From assembly GCF_016735495.2 (NCBI RefSeq), contig NZ_JAERQY020000003.1:519117-583116 (forward strand): a DNA stretch of 64,000 nucleotides, written 5' to 3'. The translations under genes were made by a program, and so were the position numbers. This document shows, in pieces, positions 17,435-25,565 of this stretch (position 1 is its first letter; the number at the start of each line of letters is the position of its first letter). The notes under the pieces were generated by a model that saw nothing but the letters and a program-made list of their open reading frames with translations, was not told the DNA's origin and did no database searches. The stretch comes from Lysobacter sp. MMG2. GTDB taxonomy: Bacteria; Pseudomonadota; Gammaproteobacteria; Xanthomonadales; Xanthomonadaceae.

Positions 17435-18082
17435 ATGACCGACCCGACCTCCTCGCCACTGGCCTCACTCAAGCCGTTGGCCGGGCGCGCCCTGGAAACC
17501 GCCCTCAACCGCGCCCTCGCGCTGGATCCCGACACCCGCGACAGCTTGCGCGCCCTCGATGGCCGCCGCGTCGTGCTGCGCCTGTCCGCGCCGGCGCTGG
17601 CGTTGCAGGTGCGCGTGGCGGGCGAACGGCTCGAAGTCGGCCCGGTGCAGGACGAAGAGGCGGATCTGTCGGTGCGCGCCACGCTGGGCGGGCTGCTCTC
17701 GCAGCTGCCGTTCCTGCGCAATGACGACGCGCCGCCCGTTGGCAAACTCCGTATCGAGGGCGACGCCGATCTCGCGCGTCGCCTGCAGAAGCTGGCCGAA
17801 AGGTTCGATCCGGACTGGCAGCAACCGTTCGTTCGCGTGTTCGGCGAGATCGCCGGCGTGCAGGTCGCCAATGCGGTGGCCGCCGGGCTGCGTCATGCAC
17901 GCGGCGCGGCGGGCGCGTTCGCGGTGAACGCCGCCGAGTTCGTCACCGAGGAATCGCGCGACGTCGTGCCGCGCGAGGAACTCAACGCGTTCCACGACGA
18001 CGTCGACACGCTGCGCGACGACGTCGAGCGCCTGGCCGCACGCGTGACGCGCCTGCGCGCACGCGCCGGGGACGCCGCATGA
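17435..18082 (+). CDS. ubiJ: Ubiquinone biosynthesis accessory factor UbiJ
   Basis: SCP2-like lipid-binding accessory protein of 215 residues that holds ubiquinone intermediates in the Ubi metabolon. The N-terminal SCP2-type beta region ([51 protein letters not shown]) is followed by the characteristic EREFxDWxxP-like segment ([20 protein letters not shown]). A C-terminal coiled coil ([23 protein letters not shown]) ends the protein. Its ATGA stop/start overlap with ubiB indicates translational coupling and supports the call. Confidence 0.9.
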   Translation: MTDPTSSPLASLKPLAGRALETALNRALALDPDTRDSLRALDGRRVVLRLSAPALALQVRVAGERLEVGPVQDEEADLSVRATLGGLLSQLPFLRNDDAPPVGKLRIEGDADLARRLQKLAERFDPDWQQPFVRVFGEIAGVQVANAVAAGLRHARGAAGAFAVNAAEFVTEESRDVVPREELNAFHDDVDTLRDDVERLAARVTRLRARAGDAA

Positions 18083-19755
18083 AGCCGGTCTTCCGTGCCT
18101 GGCGCATCGGTCGCGTGCTGTTGCGCTATCGCCTGGACGACCTGCTCGACGACACGCCCGTGGAAGGCTGGTTGAAGCTCGCGCGTCCGTTCGTGCCCAG
18201 TGCCACCAGCGAAGTCGCGTGCCTCTCGCGCGGCGCGCGTTTGCGCATGGCCTTGCAGGAGTTGGGCCCGATCTTCGTCAAGTTCGGCCAGATCCTCTCC
18301 ACCCGACGCGACCTGGTACCGCCGGACGTGGCGGAGGAACTCGCGCTGCTGCAGGACCGCGTGAAGCCGTTCGACGGCCAGGCCGCGCGCGCCATCGTCG
18401 AGCTGGCGCTGGGGCGTCCGGTCAGCGAGGCGTTCGTGCAGTTCGACACCACGCCGCTGGCCTCGGCCTCGATCGCGCAGGTGCACGCCGCCACGCTGCC
18501 GCCGGATGCCAACGGCGTCTCGCGCGAGGTCGTGGTGAAGGTGCTGCGCCCGGACATCGAGAAGCAGATCGCAGGCGACATCGCGCTGCTCAAGGCGGTC
18601 GCGGGCATCGTCGATCGCACGCATCCCAGTGCCGACAAGATCCGCCCGCGCGCGATCGTCGAGGAAGTCGAGAACACGCTCGCCGCCGAACTGGACCTCC
18701 AGCGCGAAGGCGCCAACGCCAGCGTGCTGCGCCGCTTCTGGCAGGACAGCGACGACATGTACGTGCCGGAGGTGATCTGGACGCACACGGCCGAGCGCGC
18801 ACTCACGCTGGAACGCGTGCACGGCATTCCGTCGGACGATATCCCCGCGCTCGACGCCGCCGGCATCGACCGGCGCGCGCTGGCGGCCAAGGGCGTGCGC
18901 GTGTTCTACACGCAGGTGTTCCGCGACAACTTCTTCCACGCCGATGCGCACGCCGGCAACATCTGGGTCGACAGCGATCCGTCGCGCCGCGCGAATCCGC
19001 GTTTCATCGCGCTGGATTTCGGCATCATGGGCCAGCTCTCGGACGAGGATCAGTACTACCTCGCCGAGAACTTCATGGCGATCTTCAACCGCGACTACCG
19101 TCGCATCGCCGAGCTGCACGTGCGCGCCGGCTGGATGCCGTCGCACATCCGCATCGACGAACTCGAGGCCGCCGTGCGTGCCGTCTGCGAGCCGTACTTC
19201 ACGCGGCCGCTGAGCGAGATCTCGCTGGCCGAGGTGCTGCTCAAGCTGTTCCGCACGGCGCAGCGTTACGAACTCACACTGCAGCCGCAGTTGATCCTCC
19301 TGCAGAAGACGCTGCTGAACATCGAGGGCGTCGGTCGCCAGCTCGATCCCAAGCTCGACATCTGGGCCGTCGCGCGGCCGGTGCTGCAGCGCATCCTGGT
19401 CGAGCGCTACAGCCCGCAACGGCTGGCGAGCGAATTCCGCAAGCGCCTGCCGGAACTGGTGACGCACGCACCGGAAATGCCGCGCCTGCTGCACGCCTGG
19501 CTCACGCAGCAGGTCGGGGGGCGGCACGAGTTGAATCTGAATTCGCGCGACCTGGTGGAACTCAACCGCACCATCCGCCTGGCGCAGCGACGCACGGTGG
19601 CGGCGGTGCTCGGCGTCGGCCTGCTGATCTGCGCCGCGGTGCTGTACGGCCTGGAGGCGGGTGGACCGCGATTCTGGTCCGTTCCCGCGTCCGCATGGAT
19701 CGCCGGACTGGGCGGAATCTGGGCGCTGCTGGCGGCGTGGCCGCGAGGGCGTTAG
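18079..19755 (+). CDS. ubiB: Ubiquinone biosynthesis protein UbiB (ADCK-type atypical kinase)
   Basis: A 558-residue ABC1/ADCK/UbiB protein needed for aerobic ubiquinone synthesis. Family marks are the KxGQ motif in [16 protein letters not shown], the Ala-rich loop in [11 protein letters not shown], the kinase Lys in VVVKVLRP, the HADAHAGN catalytic-loop equivalent and the DFG motif in LDFGIMGQL. The C-terminus has two hydrophobic helices ([19 protein letters not shown] and [18 protein letters not shown]) that anchor it in the inner membrane. It overlaps ubiJ by four bases. Confidence 0.95.
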   Translation: MKPVFRAWRIGRVLLRYRLDDLLDDTPVEGWLKLARPFVPSATSEVACLSRGARLRMALQELGPIFVKFGQILSTRRDLVPPDVAEELALLQDRVKPFDGQAARAIVELALGRPVSEAFVQFDTTPLASASIAQVHAATLPPDANGVSREVVVKVLRPDIEKQIAGDIALLKAVAGIVDRTHPSADKIRPRAIVEEVENTLAAELDLQREGANASVLRRFWQDSDDMYVPEVIWTHTAERALTLERVHGIPSDDIPALDAAGIDRRALAAKGVRVFYTQVFRDNFFHADAHAGNIWVDSDPSRRANPRFIALDFGIMGQLSDEDQYYLAENFMAIFNRDYRRIAELHVRAGWMPSHIRIDELEAAVRAVCEPYFTRPLSEISLAEVLLKLFRTAQRYELTLQPQLILLQKTLLNIEGVGRQLDPKLDIWAVARPVLQRILVERYSPQRLASEFRKRLPELVTHAPEMPRLLHAWLTQQVGGRHELNLNSRDLVELNRTIRLAQRRTVAAVLGVGLLICAAVLYGLEAGGPRFWSVPASAWIAGLGGIWALLAAWPRGR

Positions 19756-19778
19756 GAAATCCCTGATGCATTGACACT

Positions 19779-19820
19779 CCCTCCCCTGCTTGCAGGGGAG
19801 GGTTGGGGAGGGGTGAAGTG
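19779..19820. repeat. 42-bp inverted repeat, left copy, of the DUF559 cassette
   Basis: Matches the reverse complement of 20192-20233 at 41 of 42 positions. It contains an inner palindrome (CCCCTGCTTGCAGGGG) and a purine run GGGGAGGGGTG that can act as the Shine-Dalgarno of the gene starting at the very next base. Confidence 0.9.
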
Positions 19821-20190
19821 ATGCCTCATCCCCTCGACGACAGCGGCATGGAAGCGATCTGGAAAAGCGCGCGATGTTTGGGCCGAAGCGCGACTGACGC
19901 GGAAGTGAAGCTCTGGCGTCATCTGAAGGGCAGGCAGTTCCATGGCTGCATTCCGACGTCAGTTTCCAATCGCAGGCTACATCGCCGATTTCGCCTGCGT
20001 GGAAGCGCGGCTCGTGGTCGAGCTGGATGGCGGCCAGCATGTTGAAGCACGGTCTTACGATGAGCAGCGCACCCAACGAATGAACACTAATGGTTACCGC
20101 GTGCTTCGCTTCTGGAATGACGACGTGCTGCTGAGAACACGGCTCGTGCTTGAAGAAATCCTGCGTCACCTTCGGGAGCCTTGCCGGTGA
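19821..20190 (+). pseudogene. Frameshifted DUF559 (Vsr/REase-like fold) gene
   Basis: DUF559 proteins are small and share the fold of very-short-patch repair and restriction endonucleases. The N-terminal part (SATDAEVKLWRHLKGRQFHGC) reads in one frame from ATG 19821. The rest (FRRQFPIAGYIADFACVEARLVVELDGGQH..., ending near WNDDVLL) reads in another frame. The break is at about 19948-19952, where CATGGCTGCATTCCGACG appears to lack two bases compared with the expected HGCKFRRQF. Either the gene is inactivated or the base call is wrong. It starts directly after one 42-bp inverted repeat and stops two bases before the other. Confidence 0.8.
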
Positions 20191-21002
20191 CCACTTCACC
20201 CCTCCCCAACCCGCCCCTGCAAGCAGGGGAGGGGGCTCAAGAGCCTGCGTCGCAACTCGACGTGCCGCACGTCGACGCGTCGCCCGCTGACGCCCTGCAT
20301 CTGGACGTGCTTCACCTGGACGACGCCTTCGCCGTCGTCAACAAACCCGCCGGCCTCATGGTTCACGACAGTGCGCTTGCGCGCGGCGAGACCGACTTTG
20401 CCGCGGACCGGTTGCGGGAGCAGTTTGGCCGGCCGATCTTCCTCGTGCATCGCCTGGATCGTGCGACCAGCGGTTGCCTGCTGCTGGCCTTCGATCGCGA
20501 GACTGCATCCTCGCTCGGCAAGGTGCTGATGTCGCGCGAGGTGCAGAAGGATTACTGGGCCGTGTGCCGCGGCTGGCCGGAGGAGGCGTTCGTCATCGAC
20601 CACCCGCTCGATGGCGGCCCCGGCAAGCCGCAGAAGAAGCCGGCCGTGACGCGCTTCGAACGACTGGCGACCACGGAGTTGCAGCTGCCGTCGTCGGGCT
20701 TCGAGACCTCGCGCTATTCGCTGCTGCGCGCCGAGCTGGAGACCGGGCGCTTCCGGCAGATTCGCCGTCACCTCAAGCACGTCTCGCACCATCTGATCGG
20801 CGACACCAGCCACGGCGACGGCCGACACAACCGCAATTTCCGGATGCTCGGGATCCATCGCATGCTGCTGCACGCGCGGCGGCTCGGCTTCGCGCATCCG
20901 CGTGACGGCTCGCGCGTGGAGGTGGTGGCGCCGATCGATGCCGAGTTTGCCAAGGCGCTGGCGATGTTCGAGGGGTTCGACGCGGACGCGCGGGACCGCT
21001 AG
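20187..21002 (+). CDS. truC: RluA-family pseudouridine synthase, TruC-like
   Basis: Pseudouridine synthase resembling TruC, which modifies U65 of certain tRNAs. The catalytic motif HRLDRATSGCLLLAF contains the active Asp. AVVNKPAGLMVH, KPAVTRFERLAT, ETGRFRQIRRHLKHVSH and HRMLLHARRL follow in family order. The start is uncertain. GTG 20187 has a GGGAG eight bases upstream and overlaps the DUF559 stop (GTGA), but its first 20 or so residues are encoded by the repeat at 20192-20233. A GTG at 20307 (VLHLDDAFAVVNKPAG) aligns with the usual TruC N-terminus. The catalytic core is complete either way. Confidence 0.88.
   Translation: MTTSPLPNPPLQAGEGAQEPASQLDVPHVDASPADALHLDVLHLDDAFAVVNKPAGLMVHDSALARGETDFAADRLREQFGRPIFLVHRLDRATSGCLLLAFDRETASSLGKVLMSREVQKDYWAVCRGWPEEAFVIDHPLDGGPGKPQKKPAVTRFERLATTELQLPSSGFETSRYSLLRAELETGRFRQIRRHLKHVSHHLIGDTSHGDGRHNRNFRMLGIHRMLLHARRLGFAHPRDGSRVEVVAPIDAEFAKALAMFEGFDADARDR
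20192..20233. repeat. 42-bp inverted repeat, right copy, of the DUF559 cassette
   Basis: Reverse-complement partner of 19779-19820 with one mismatch. It starts two bases after the DUF559 stop codon and lies inside the extended reading frame of truC. Confidence 0.9.
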
Positions 21003-21334
21003 ATCACCGACACGCCGTCCTGCATCACGCCCAGCAGGACACCGGCGGCGAGCAGGCTCAGTCCCCACAGGAACATGCGGATCGCGCGCGTGTATACCGC
21101 GGAGTCCAGCGAGCTGGGGTGCAGCAGCCGCTTCAACGCCAGCAGCTGCGCGAACGTGCCCGCGACCATCGGTGCGACCACGACCAGGTCGATCCAGTGC
21201 CACGGCGTGGGATCGTCGGTCCACTGGGTCACGATGCCGAGCGAGAAGGCGGTGAGCACGCCGACGACGGTCATCGAACCGTTGCGGAACACCGAGTCGA
21301 TCTGCCCGTCCTTCGGAGGCTGTTCGTCCGCCAT
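20999..21334 (-). CDS. Uncharacterised three-helix membrane protein
   Basis: A 111-residue protein with a charged N-terminus and three hydrophobic segments (MTVVGVLTAFSLGIVTQW, WIDLVVVAPMVAGTFAQLLAL, MFLWGLSLLAAGVLLGVM), so a likely inner-membrane protein. No family is recognised. It is convergent with truC and the two genes overlap by four bases at their stops. Codon use is like that of its neighbours. Confidence 0.7.
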   Translation of the reverse strand: MADEQPPKDGQIDSVFRNGSMTVVGVLTAFSLGIVTQWTDDPTPWHWIDLVVVAPMVAGTFAQLLALKRLLHPSSLDSAVYTRAIRMFLWGLSLLAAGVLLGVMQDGVSVI

Positions 21335-21425
21335 GGCGCACCGTGGGTGGGAACGTGGGCGGAGTGTAGCGCCGGGGCCCGTGATGCCGTACGCAGGCGG
21401 GGCCCCCGGTAGGTTGGCTGTCAGC

Positions 21426-21526
21426 CGTCATCCCCGCGCAGGCGGGGATCCAACGGTCAGGGGCGTCACGCCTTCCGGAGGGCTTGAAGTGTCTGACCGT
21501 TGGATTCCCGCCTACGCGGGAATGAC
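21426..21526. repeat. Inverted pair of CGTCAT-type repeats
   Basis: Arms at 21426-21460 (CGTCATCCCCGCGCAGGCGG...) and 21493-21526 (CTGACCGTTGGATTCCCGCC...) are imperfect inverted copies of about 34 bases. The shared outer part GATCCAACGGTCAG / CTGACCGTTGGAT lies toward the centre. It lies directly upstream of the heptanucleotide tract. Confidence 0.85.
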
Positions 21527-21535
21527 ATGCTCTTG

Positions 21536-21671
21536 CGAATCCCGAATCCCGAATCCCGAATCCCGAATCCCGAATCCCGAATCCCGAATCCCGAATCCCG
21601 AATCCCGAATCCCGAATCCCGAATCCCGAATCCCGAATCCCGAATCCCGAATCCCGAATCCCGATTCCCGA
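21536..21671. repeat. Heptanucleotide tandem repeat (CGAATCC)n
   Basis: Eighteen perfect CGAATCC units are followed by one variant unit (CGATTCC) and a partial unit. The tract ends 15 bases before the arfB start codon. The array has no spacers, so it is not a CRISPR. Seven is not a multiple of three, so copy-number change would shift any frame read through it and would also change promoter spacing. Confidence 0.97.
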
Positions 21672-21685
21672 TAAAGTGCCGCCCC

Positions 21686-22105
21686 ATGCTCCAGATCACG
21701 CCCCGCCTGACGATCCCCGACTCGGAACTGGTCGAGCGCTTCGTGCGTTCGGCCGGGCCGGGCGGGCAAAACGTTAACAAGGTCGCCACGGCCGTCGAAC
21801 TGCGCTTCGACCTGGCCGGCTCGCCGTCGTTGCCCGAGCCGCTGCGTGCGCGGCTGCTGGCCCGGCACGATCGCCGCATCACCGACGAAGGCGTGCTGGT
21901 GATCAGCGCCCAGCGCTTCCGCACGCAGGAGCGCAACCGCGAGGACGCCCGCGAGCGTCTGGCGGCCTTCATCGTCGCCGGCCTGCACGTGCCCAAGCCG
22001 CGCGTGGCGACCAAGCCCACGCGCGCGGCGAAGGAGCGCCGGCTCAGTGGCAAGCGCGAACGCGGTACGATCAAGCGCGAACGAACCCGGCGCGACTGGG
22101 ACTGA
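21686..22105 (+). CDS. arfB: Alternative ribosome-rescue factor ArfB (peptidyl-tRNA hydrolase)
   Basis: ArfB/YaeJ releases nascent chains from ribosomes stalled without a stop codon. At 139 residues it has the usual length. The catalytic GGQ is at residues 26-28 within SAGPGGQNVNKVAT. The C-terminal tail is Arg/Lys-rich (KPTRAAKERRLSGKRERG...), as needed to sit in the empty mRNA channel. The ATG at 21686 (MLQITPRLTIPDSEL) matches the family N-terminus; longer in-frame starts would read through the heptanucleotide tract and are not credible. Confidence 0.95.
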   Translation: MLQITPRLTIPDSELVERFVRSAGPGGQNVNKVATAVELRFDLAGSPSLPEPLRARLLARHDRRITDEGVLVISAQRFRTQERNREDARERLAAFIVAGLHVPKPRVATKPTRAAKERRLSGKRERGTIKRERTRRDWD

Positions 22106-22154
22106 ACATGCAGGAGTCGGTCCGGTGGCCGATGCAGGATTGAAACGAGGGGAC

Positions 22155-22760
22155 ATGTCCGAGGCTGATTACCCGGTGCTGCCGCTGCCGCCGAGCGCGC
22201 CGCGCATCCACCGCAACCCACTCGTCCGCTGGCTCGGCCGCACCATCCTGCGGCTCGGCGGTTGGCGCATGGAAGGCGCGTTTCCCGACCTCCCCAAGCT
22301 GGTGCTGATCGGCGCGCCGCATTCGTCCAACTGGGACGGCGTGTGGGGCTTCTCCGTGCTGATGGCGCTGGGACTGGACCTGAAGGTGCTCGGCAAGGAC
22401 ACGCTGCTGAAGGTCCCCGTGATGGGGGCGATCCTCAAACGCCTGGGCGTGATCCCGGTGGACCGCAAGGCCGCGCAGGGCGTGGTCGAACAGGCCGCGC
22501 GGATGATCCGCGAGGCGGACCGGTTCTGGTACGGGCTGGCGCCGGAAGGCACGCGCCGGGCCGTGGAGAAATGGAAGCCGGGCTTCTGGCGCATCGCGCG
22601 GGCCGCCGGGGTGCCGGTCGTGCCGGCTTATTTCCACTATGGGCGCCGGACCATCGGCATCGGTGCGCCGTTCGAGCTCACCGACGACTACGAGGCCGAC
22701 GTGGCCCGCATCCGCGGCTGGTACCGCACGGTCTCCAACGGCAAGAACCACGACGTTTGA
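22155..22760 (+). CDS. 1-acylglycerol-3-phosphate acyltransferase-like protein
   Basis: A 201-residue PlsC-type acyltransferase. The HX4D catalytic motif is HSSNWD (after LVLIGAP), and the APEGTRR segment matches the substrate-phosphate-binding EGTR block. VPVVPAYFHYGRRTIGIG forms the later conserved block. A GAGGGG precedes the ATG at a good distance. The usual long N-terminal membrane helices are missing, so it may act on a soluble or membrane-adjacent lipid. Exact acceptor unknown. Confidence 0.85.
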   Translation: MSEADYPVLPLPPSAPRIHRNPLVRWLGRTILRLGGWRMEGAFPDLPKLVLIGAPHSSNWDGVWGFSVLMALGLDLKVLGKDTLLKVPVMGAILKRLGVIPVDRKAAQGVVEQAARMIREADRFWYGLAPEGTRRAVEKWKPGFWRIARAAGVPVVPAYFHYGRRTIGIGAPFELTDDYEADVARIRGWYRTVSNGKNHDV

Positions 22761-22818
22761 ACCGTGCGGCCTGAATGGCCCTCACCTCGTGCTGAGGTGG
22801 CTGATCGCAGTTTGAACG

Positions 22819-23796
22819 TCAGCGCTCGGATTGGCCGGTGGAATAGTAGTCGCCCCGCTCGAAAAGCGCGGGCTTTATAAGTTCTACAAATGCACGGGCG
22901 TGGGGTGATAAATATTTCCCCTTCCTTACGACCACGCCGTAGGTGCGGGACGGGAAATACTCCGCCAGCGAGCGCGCCGAGAGCCGCTCGCGGTCGGCCT
23001 CGGTGAGGCAGATCGCGGTGACGATGCTGATCCCCAGGCCCATCGCCACGTATTGCTTGATGACCTCCCAGCCGCCGACCTCCAGGGCCACGGTGTAGGG
23101 CACGCGGTTCTGCTGGAAGACCAGGTCGATGAGCCGGTAGGTGGTCAGCCGCTGCGGCGGCAGGATCAGGCCGTAGGGAGAAAGATCCTCAAGCGAGATC
23201 CGCTCCTTCTGCGCCAGAGGGTGGTCGCGGGGCGTGATCAGCATCGGCTCGAAGCGGTAGACCGGCTCATAACTAAGGTCGGCCGGGACATCCAGCATCG
23301 AGCCCACGGCCAGGTCCACGGCGTCGGAACGCAGCAGGTCCAGGCCGCTGGCGCCGGTGACGTTGTGCAGGCTCAGGCGCACCTCGGGGTGCGCAGCGCG
23401 GAAGGCCTCCACGATCGCCGGCAACAGATAAAGGATGGTCGAGCTGCCCGCGGCGACGTTCAGTTCGCCCGCGTCGAGCCCGCGGATACGCTCGCGGAAG
23501 ACCGCGTCCAGGCCGTCCAGCCCTTCAACCAGCGGGCGGGCGAGGTCGTACAGCTCCTGGCCCTCGCGCGTGAGAGCGATGCGGCGGCCGCTGCGTTCGA
23601 GCAGGCGCAAGCCCATTTCCCGTTCCAGCGCCTGCAACTGCAGGGTCACGGCCGGCTGGCTGAGGTACAGCGCCTCGGCCGCGCGCGAGACCGAGCCCAA
23701 CCGTGCCGTCTGGCAGAAGGCCCGTAGCGGCTTGAGTCGGTCGCCTTTGTAGGCGAAGCGGGGGCTCTTGGTGGACTTTGGGCTCAATGGTTTCAA
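22819..23796 (-). CDS. LysR family transcriptional regulator (CysB-like)
   Basis: A LysR-type regulator of about 325 residues. The winged helix-turn-helix is in LGSVSRAAEALYLSQPAVTLQLQALE, followed by the linker helix and an effector domain with the two periplasmic-binding-like lobes (LNVAAGSSTILYLLPAIVEAF, VDLAVGS, GLGISIVTAICL). The only start upstream of the HTH with a stop just behind it is TTG 23796, so the first 15-20 residues are uncertain. It is divergent from aceB with a palindromic T-N11-A box between them. Control of the glyoxylate bypass is an inference from this arrangement. Confidence 0.9.
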   Translation of the reverse strand: MKPLSPKSTKSPRFAYKGDRLKPLRAFCQTARLGSVSRAAEALYLSQPAVTLQLQALEREMGLRLLERSGRRIALTREGQELYDLARPLVEGLDGLDAVFRERIRGLDAGELNVAAGSSTILYLLPAIVEAFRAAHPEVRLSLHNVTGASGLDLLRSDAVDLAVGSMLDVPADLSYEPVYRFEPMLITPRDHPLAQKERISLEDLSPYGLILPPQRLTTYRLIDLVFQQNRVPYTVALEVGGWEVIKQYVAMGLGISIVTAICLTEADRERLSARSLAEYFPSRTYGVVVRKGKYLSPHARAFVELIKPALFERGDYYSTGQSER

Positions 23797-23801
23797 TGCG
23801 T

Positions 23802-23816
23802 ATTAGGTTAACTAAT
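23802..23816. promoter_or_regulatory. Palindromic LysR-type operator between lysR and aceB
   Basis: ATTAGGTTAACTAAT has perfect 5-bp arms (ATTAG/CTAAT) around a GTTAA centre and fits the T-N11-A rule for LysR proteins. It sits 6 bases upstream of the LysR start and 82 bases upstream of aceB, in an AT-rich patch. Possible -35/-10-like elements for aceB lie between it and the gene (for example TTGTCA at 23839-23844). Confidence 0.6.
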
Positions 23817-23897
23817 GGTATGCATTGATAAGTCTGCGTTGTCAAATAAAAGACTGGCGCGCATGTTGGACCTCCACGGTTACCACGGAGTTACAGC

Positions 23898-25505
23898 ATG
23901 TCGGCAGTCCTGGTGCAGCCCCAGCAGGGGGACATTGAAGTTATCGGCCAAGCCCCGGGTCAGGCGGGCGTACTGACGCCGGCCGCGCTCGCCTTCCTGG
24001 CCGGACTGCACCGCCGCTTCGAGCCGACGCGCCAGGCCCGCCTCAAAGCCCGCGGCGAACGCCAGGCCTTCTTCGATGCCGGCGGGCTGCCGGACTTCCG
24101 CGAGGACACCCGGGCGATCCGCACCGGCGACTGGAAGGTCGCCCCGCTGCCGCAGGCCCTGCTCGACCGCCGCGTGGAGATCACCGGCCCGGTCGACCCG
24201 AAGATGGTGATCAACGCGCTGAACTCCGGCGCGAAGGTCTACATGGCCGACTTCGAGGACAGCACCTCGCCGACCTGGGCCAACCTGATCGCCGGCCAGT
24301 GCGCGCTGATCGAGGCGGTGCGCGGGACGCTGGAGTTCACCGCGCCGGAGACGGGCAAGCACTACACGCTGCGCCCGTTCGACCAGCAGGCCGTGCTGAT
24401 GGTGCGCCCGCGCGGCTGGCACCTGGACGAGAAGCACCTGCGCGTCGATGGCGCGTCCATCTCCGGCGGTCTGTTCGACCTGGGCCTGTTCGCCTTCCAC
24501 AACGCGCAGGCGCTCGCCGCCAAGGACCGCGGCCCGTACTTCTACCTGCCCAAGCTGCAGTCGATGGAAGAAGCGCAGCTGTGGAACGACGTGCTGGACC
24601 ACATCGAGCGCGAACTGCGCCTGCCGTCCGGCCAGCTCAAGGCCACCGTGCTGATCGAGACGCTGCCGGCGGTGTTCGAGATGGACGAGATCCTGCATGC
24701 GCTGCGCACGCGCATCGCCGGCCTCAACTGCGGGCGCTGGGACTACGTGTTCTCCTACATCAAGACCTTCCGCGCGCACCGCGACAAGGTGCTGCCCGAG
24801 CGCGCGCAGGTGACGATGACGCAGCCGTTCCTGAAGGCGTATTCGGAACTGCTGATCCAGACCTGCCACAAGCGTGGCGCGCACGCGATGGGCGGCATGG
24901 CGGCGCAGATTCCGATCAGCGGCGACGACGAAGCCAACGAGGCCGCGCTCGCCAAGGTGCGCGCCGACAAGCTGCGCGAAGTCACCGCCGGCCACGACGG
25001 CACCTGGGTTGCGCATCCGGCGCTGATCCCGCTGGCGATGAAGATCTTCGACGAGCGCATGCCCACGCCGAACCAGCGCCACGTGCTGCGCGAGGACGTG
25101 TGGGTCACGCGCGACGACCTGATCAAGCCGTCGCTGGGGACCATCACCCGCACCGGCTTCGAGGGCAACGTCGAAGTGTGCGTGCGCTATCTCGCGGCGT
25201 GGCTCGACGGCAACGGCTGCGTGCCGATCCACTGGCTGATGGAGGACGCAGCGACGGCCGAAATCGCCCGCACGCAGCTGTGGCAGTGGCTGCACAGCGA
25301 TGGCCTGCATCTGCATGACGGCACGCCGGTCGACTTCGCGCTGCTCGAACGCGCCTTCCTCAATCTGCCCTCGCGCCTGGGCGACCGCTCGCGCATTCCC
25401 GGCGCGAGCCGCATCAACGAAGCCATCGGCGTGCTCGATCGACTCACGCACGCCGACACGCTCGAAGACTTCCTCACCCTGCCGGCTTACGCACGGCTGG
25501 ACTGA
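23898..25505 (+). CDS. aceB: Malate synthase A
   Basis: Condenses glyoxylate and acetyl-CoA to malate in the glyoxylate bypass. At 535 residues it matches isoform A. Recognisable blocks are VYMADFEDSTSPTW, MVRPRGWHLDEKH, the LIETLPAVFEMDEILH catalytic segment, GLNCGRWDYVFSYIKTF and NVEVCVRYLAAWLDGNGCVPI with the general base region near MEDAAT. It is followed by aceA after 60 bases, a two-gene operon. Confidence 0.97.
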   Translation: MSAVLVQPQQGDIEVIGQAPGQAGVLTPAALAFLAGLHRRFEPTRQARLKARGERQAFFDAGGLPDFREDTRAIRTGDWKVAPLPQALLDRRVEITGPVDPKMVINALNSGAKVYMADFEDSTSPTWANLIAGQCALIEAVRGTLEFTAPETGKHYTLRPFDQQAVLMVRPRGWHLDEKHLRVDGASISGGLFDLGLFAFHNAQALAAKDRGPYFYLPKLQSMEEAQLWNDVLDHIERELRLPSGQLKATVLIETLPAVFEMDEILHALRTRIAGLNCGRWDYVFSYIKTFRAHRDKVLPERAQVTMTQPFLKAYSELLIQTCHKRGAHAMGGMAAQIPISGDDEANEAALAKVRADKLREVTAGHDGTWVAHPALIPLAMKIFDERMPTPNQRHVLREDVWVTRDDLIKPSLGTITRTGFEGNVEVCVRYLAAWLDGNGCVPIHWLMEDAATAEIARTQLWQWLHSDGLHLHDGTPVDFALLERAFLNLPSRLGDRSRIPGASRINEAIGVLDRLTHADTLEDFLTLPAYARLD

Positions 25506-25565
25506 GCCTTCCCGACCGTTCCGTACCCGTTGTCTTCCATTACCGATATCGAAAGGAACATCGCC

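Noticed and set aside
21536..21671. CRISPR-like repeat array
   Set aside because: The seven-base units are contiguous with no spacers; it is a simple tandem repeat.
21500..21685. N-terminal extension of ArfB reading through the heptanucleotide tract
   Set aside because: ArfB homologues start at MLQITPRLTIP; the extension is only repeated IPNPESR units.
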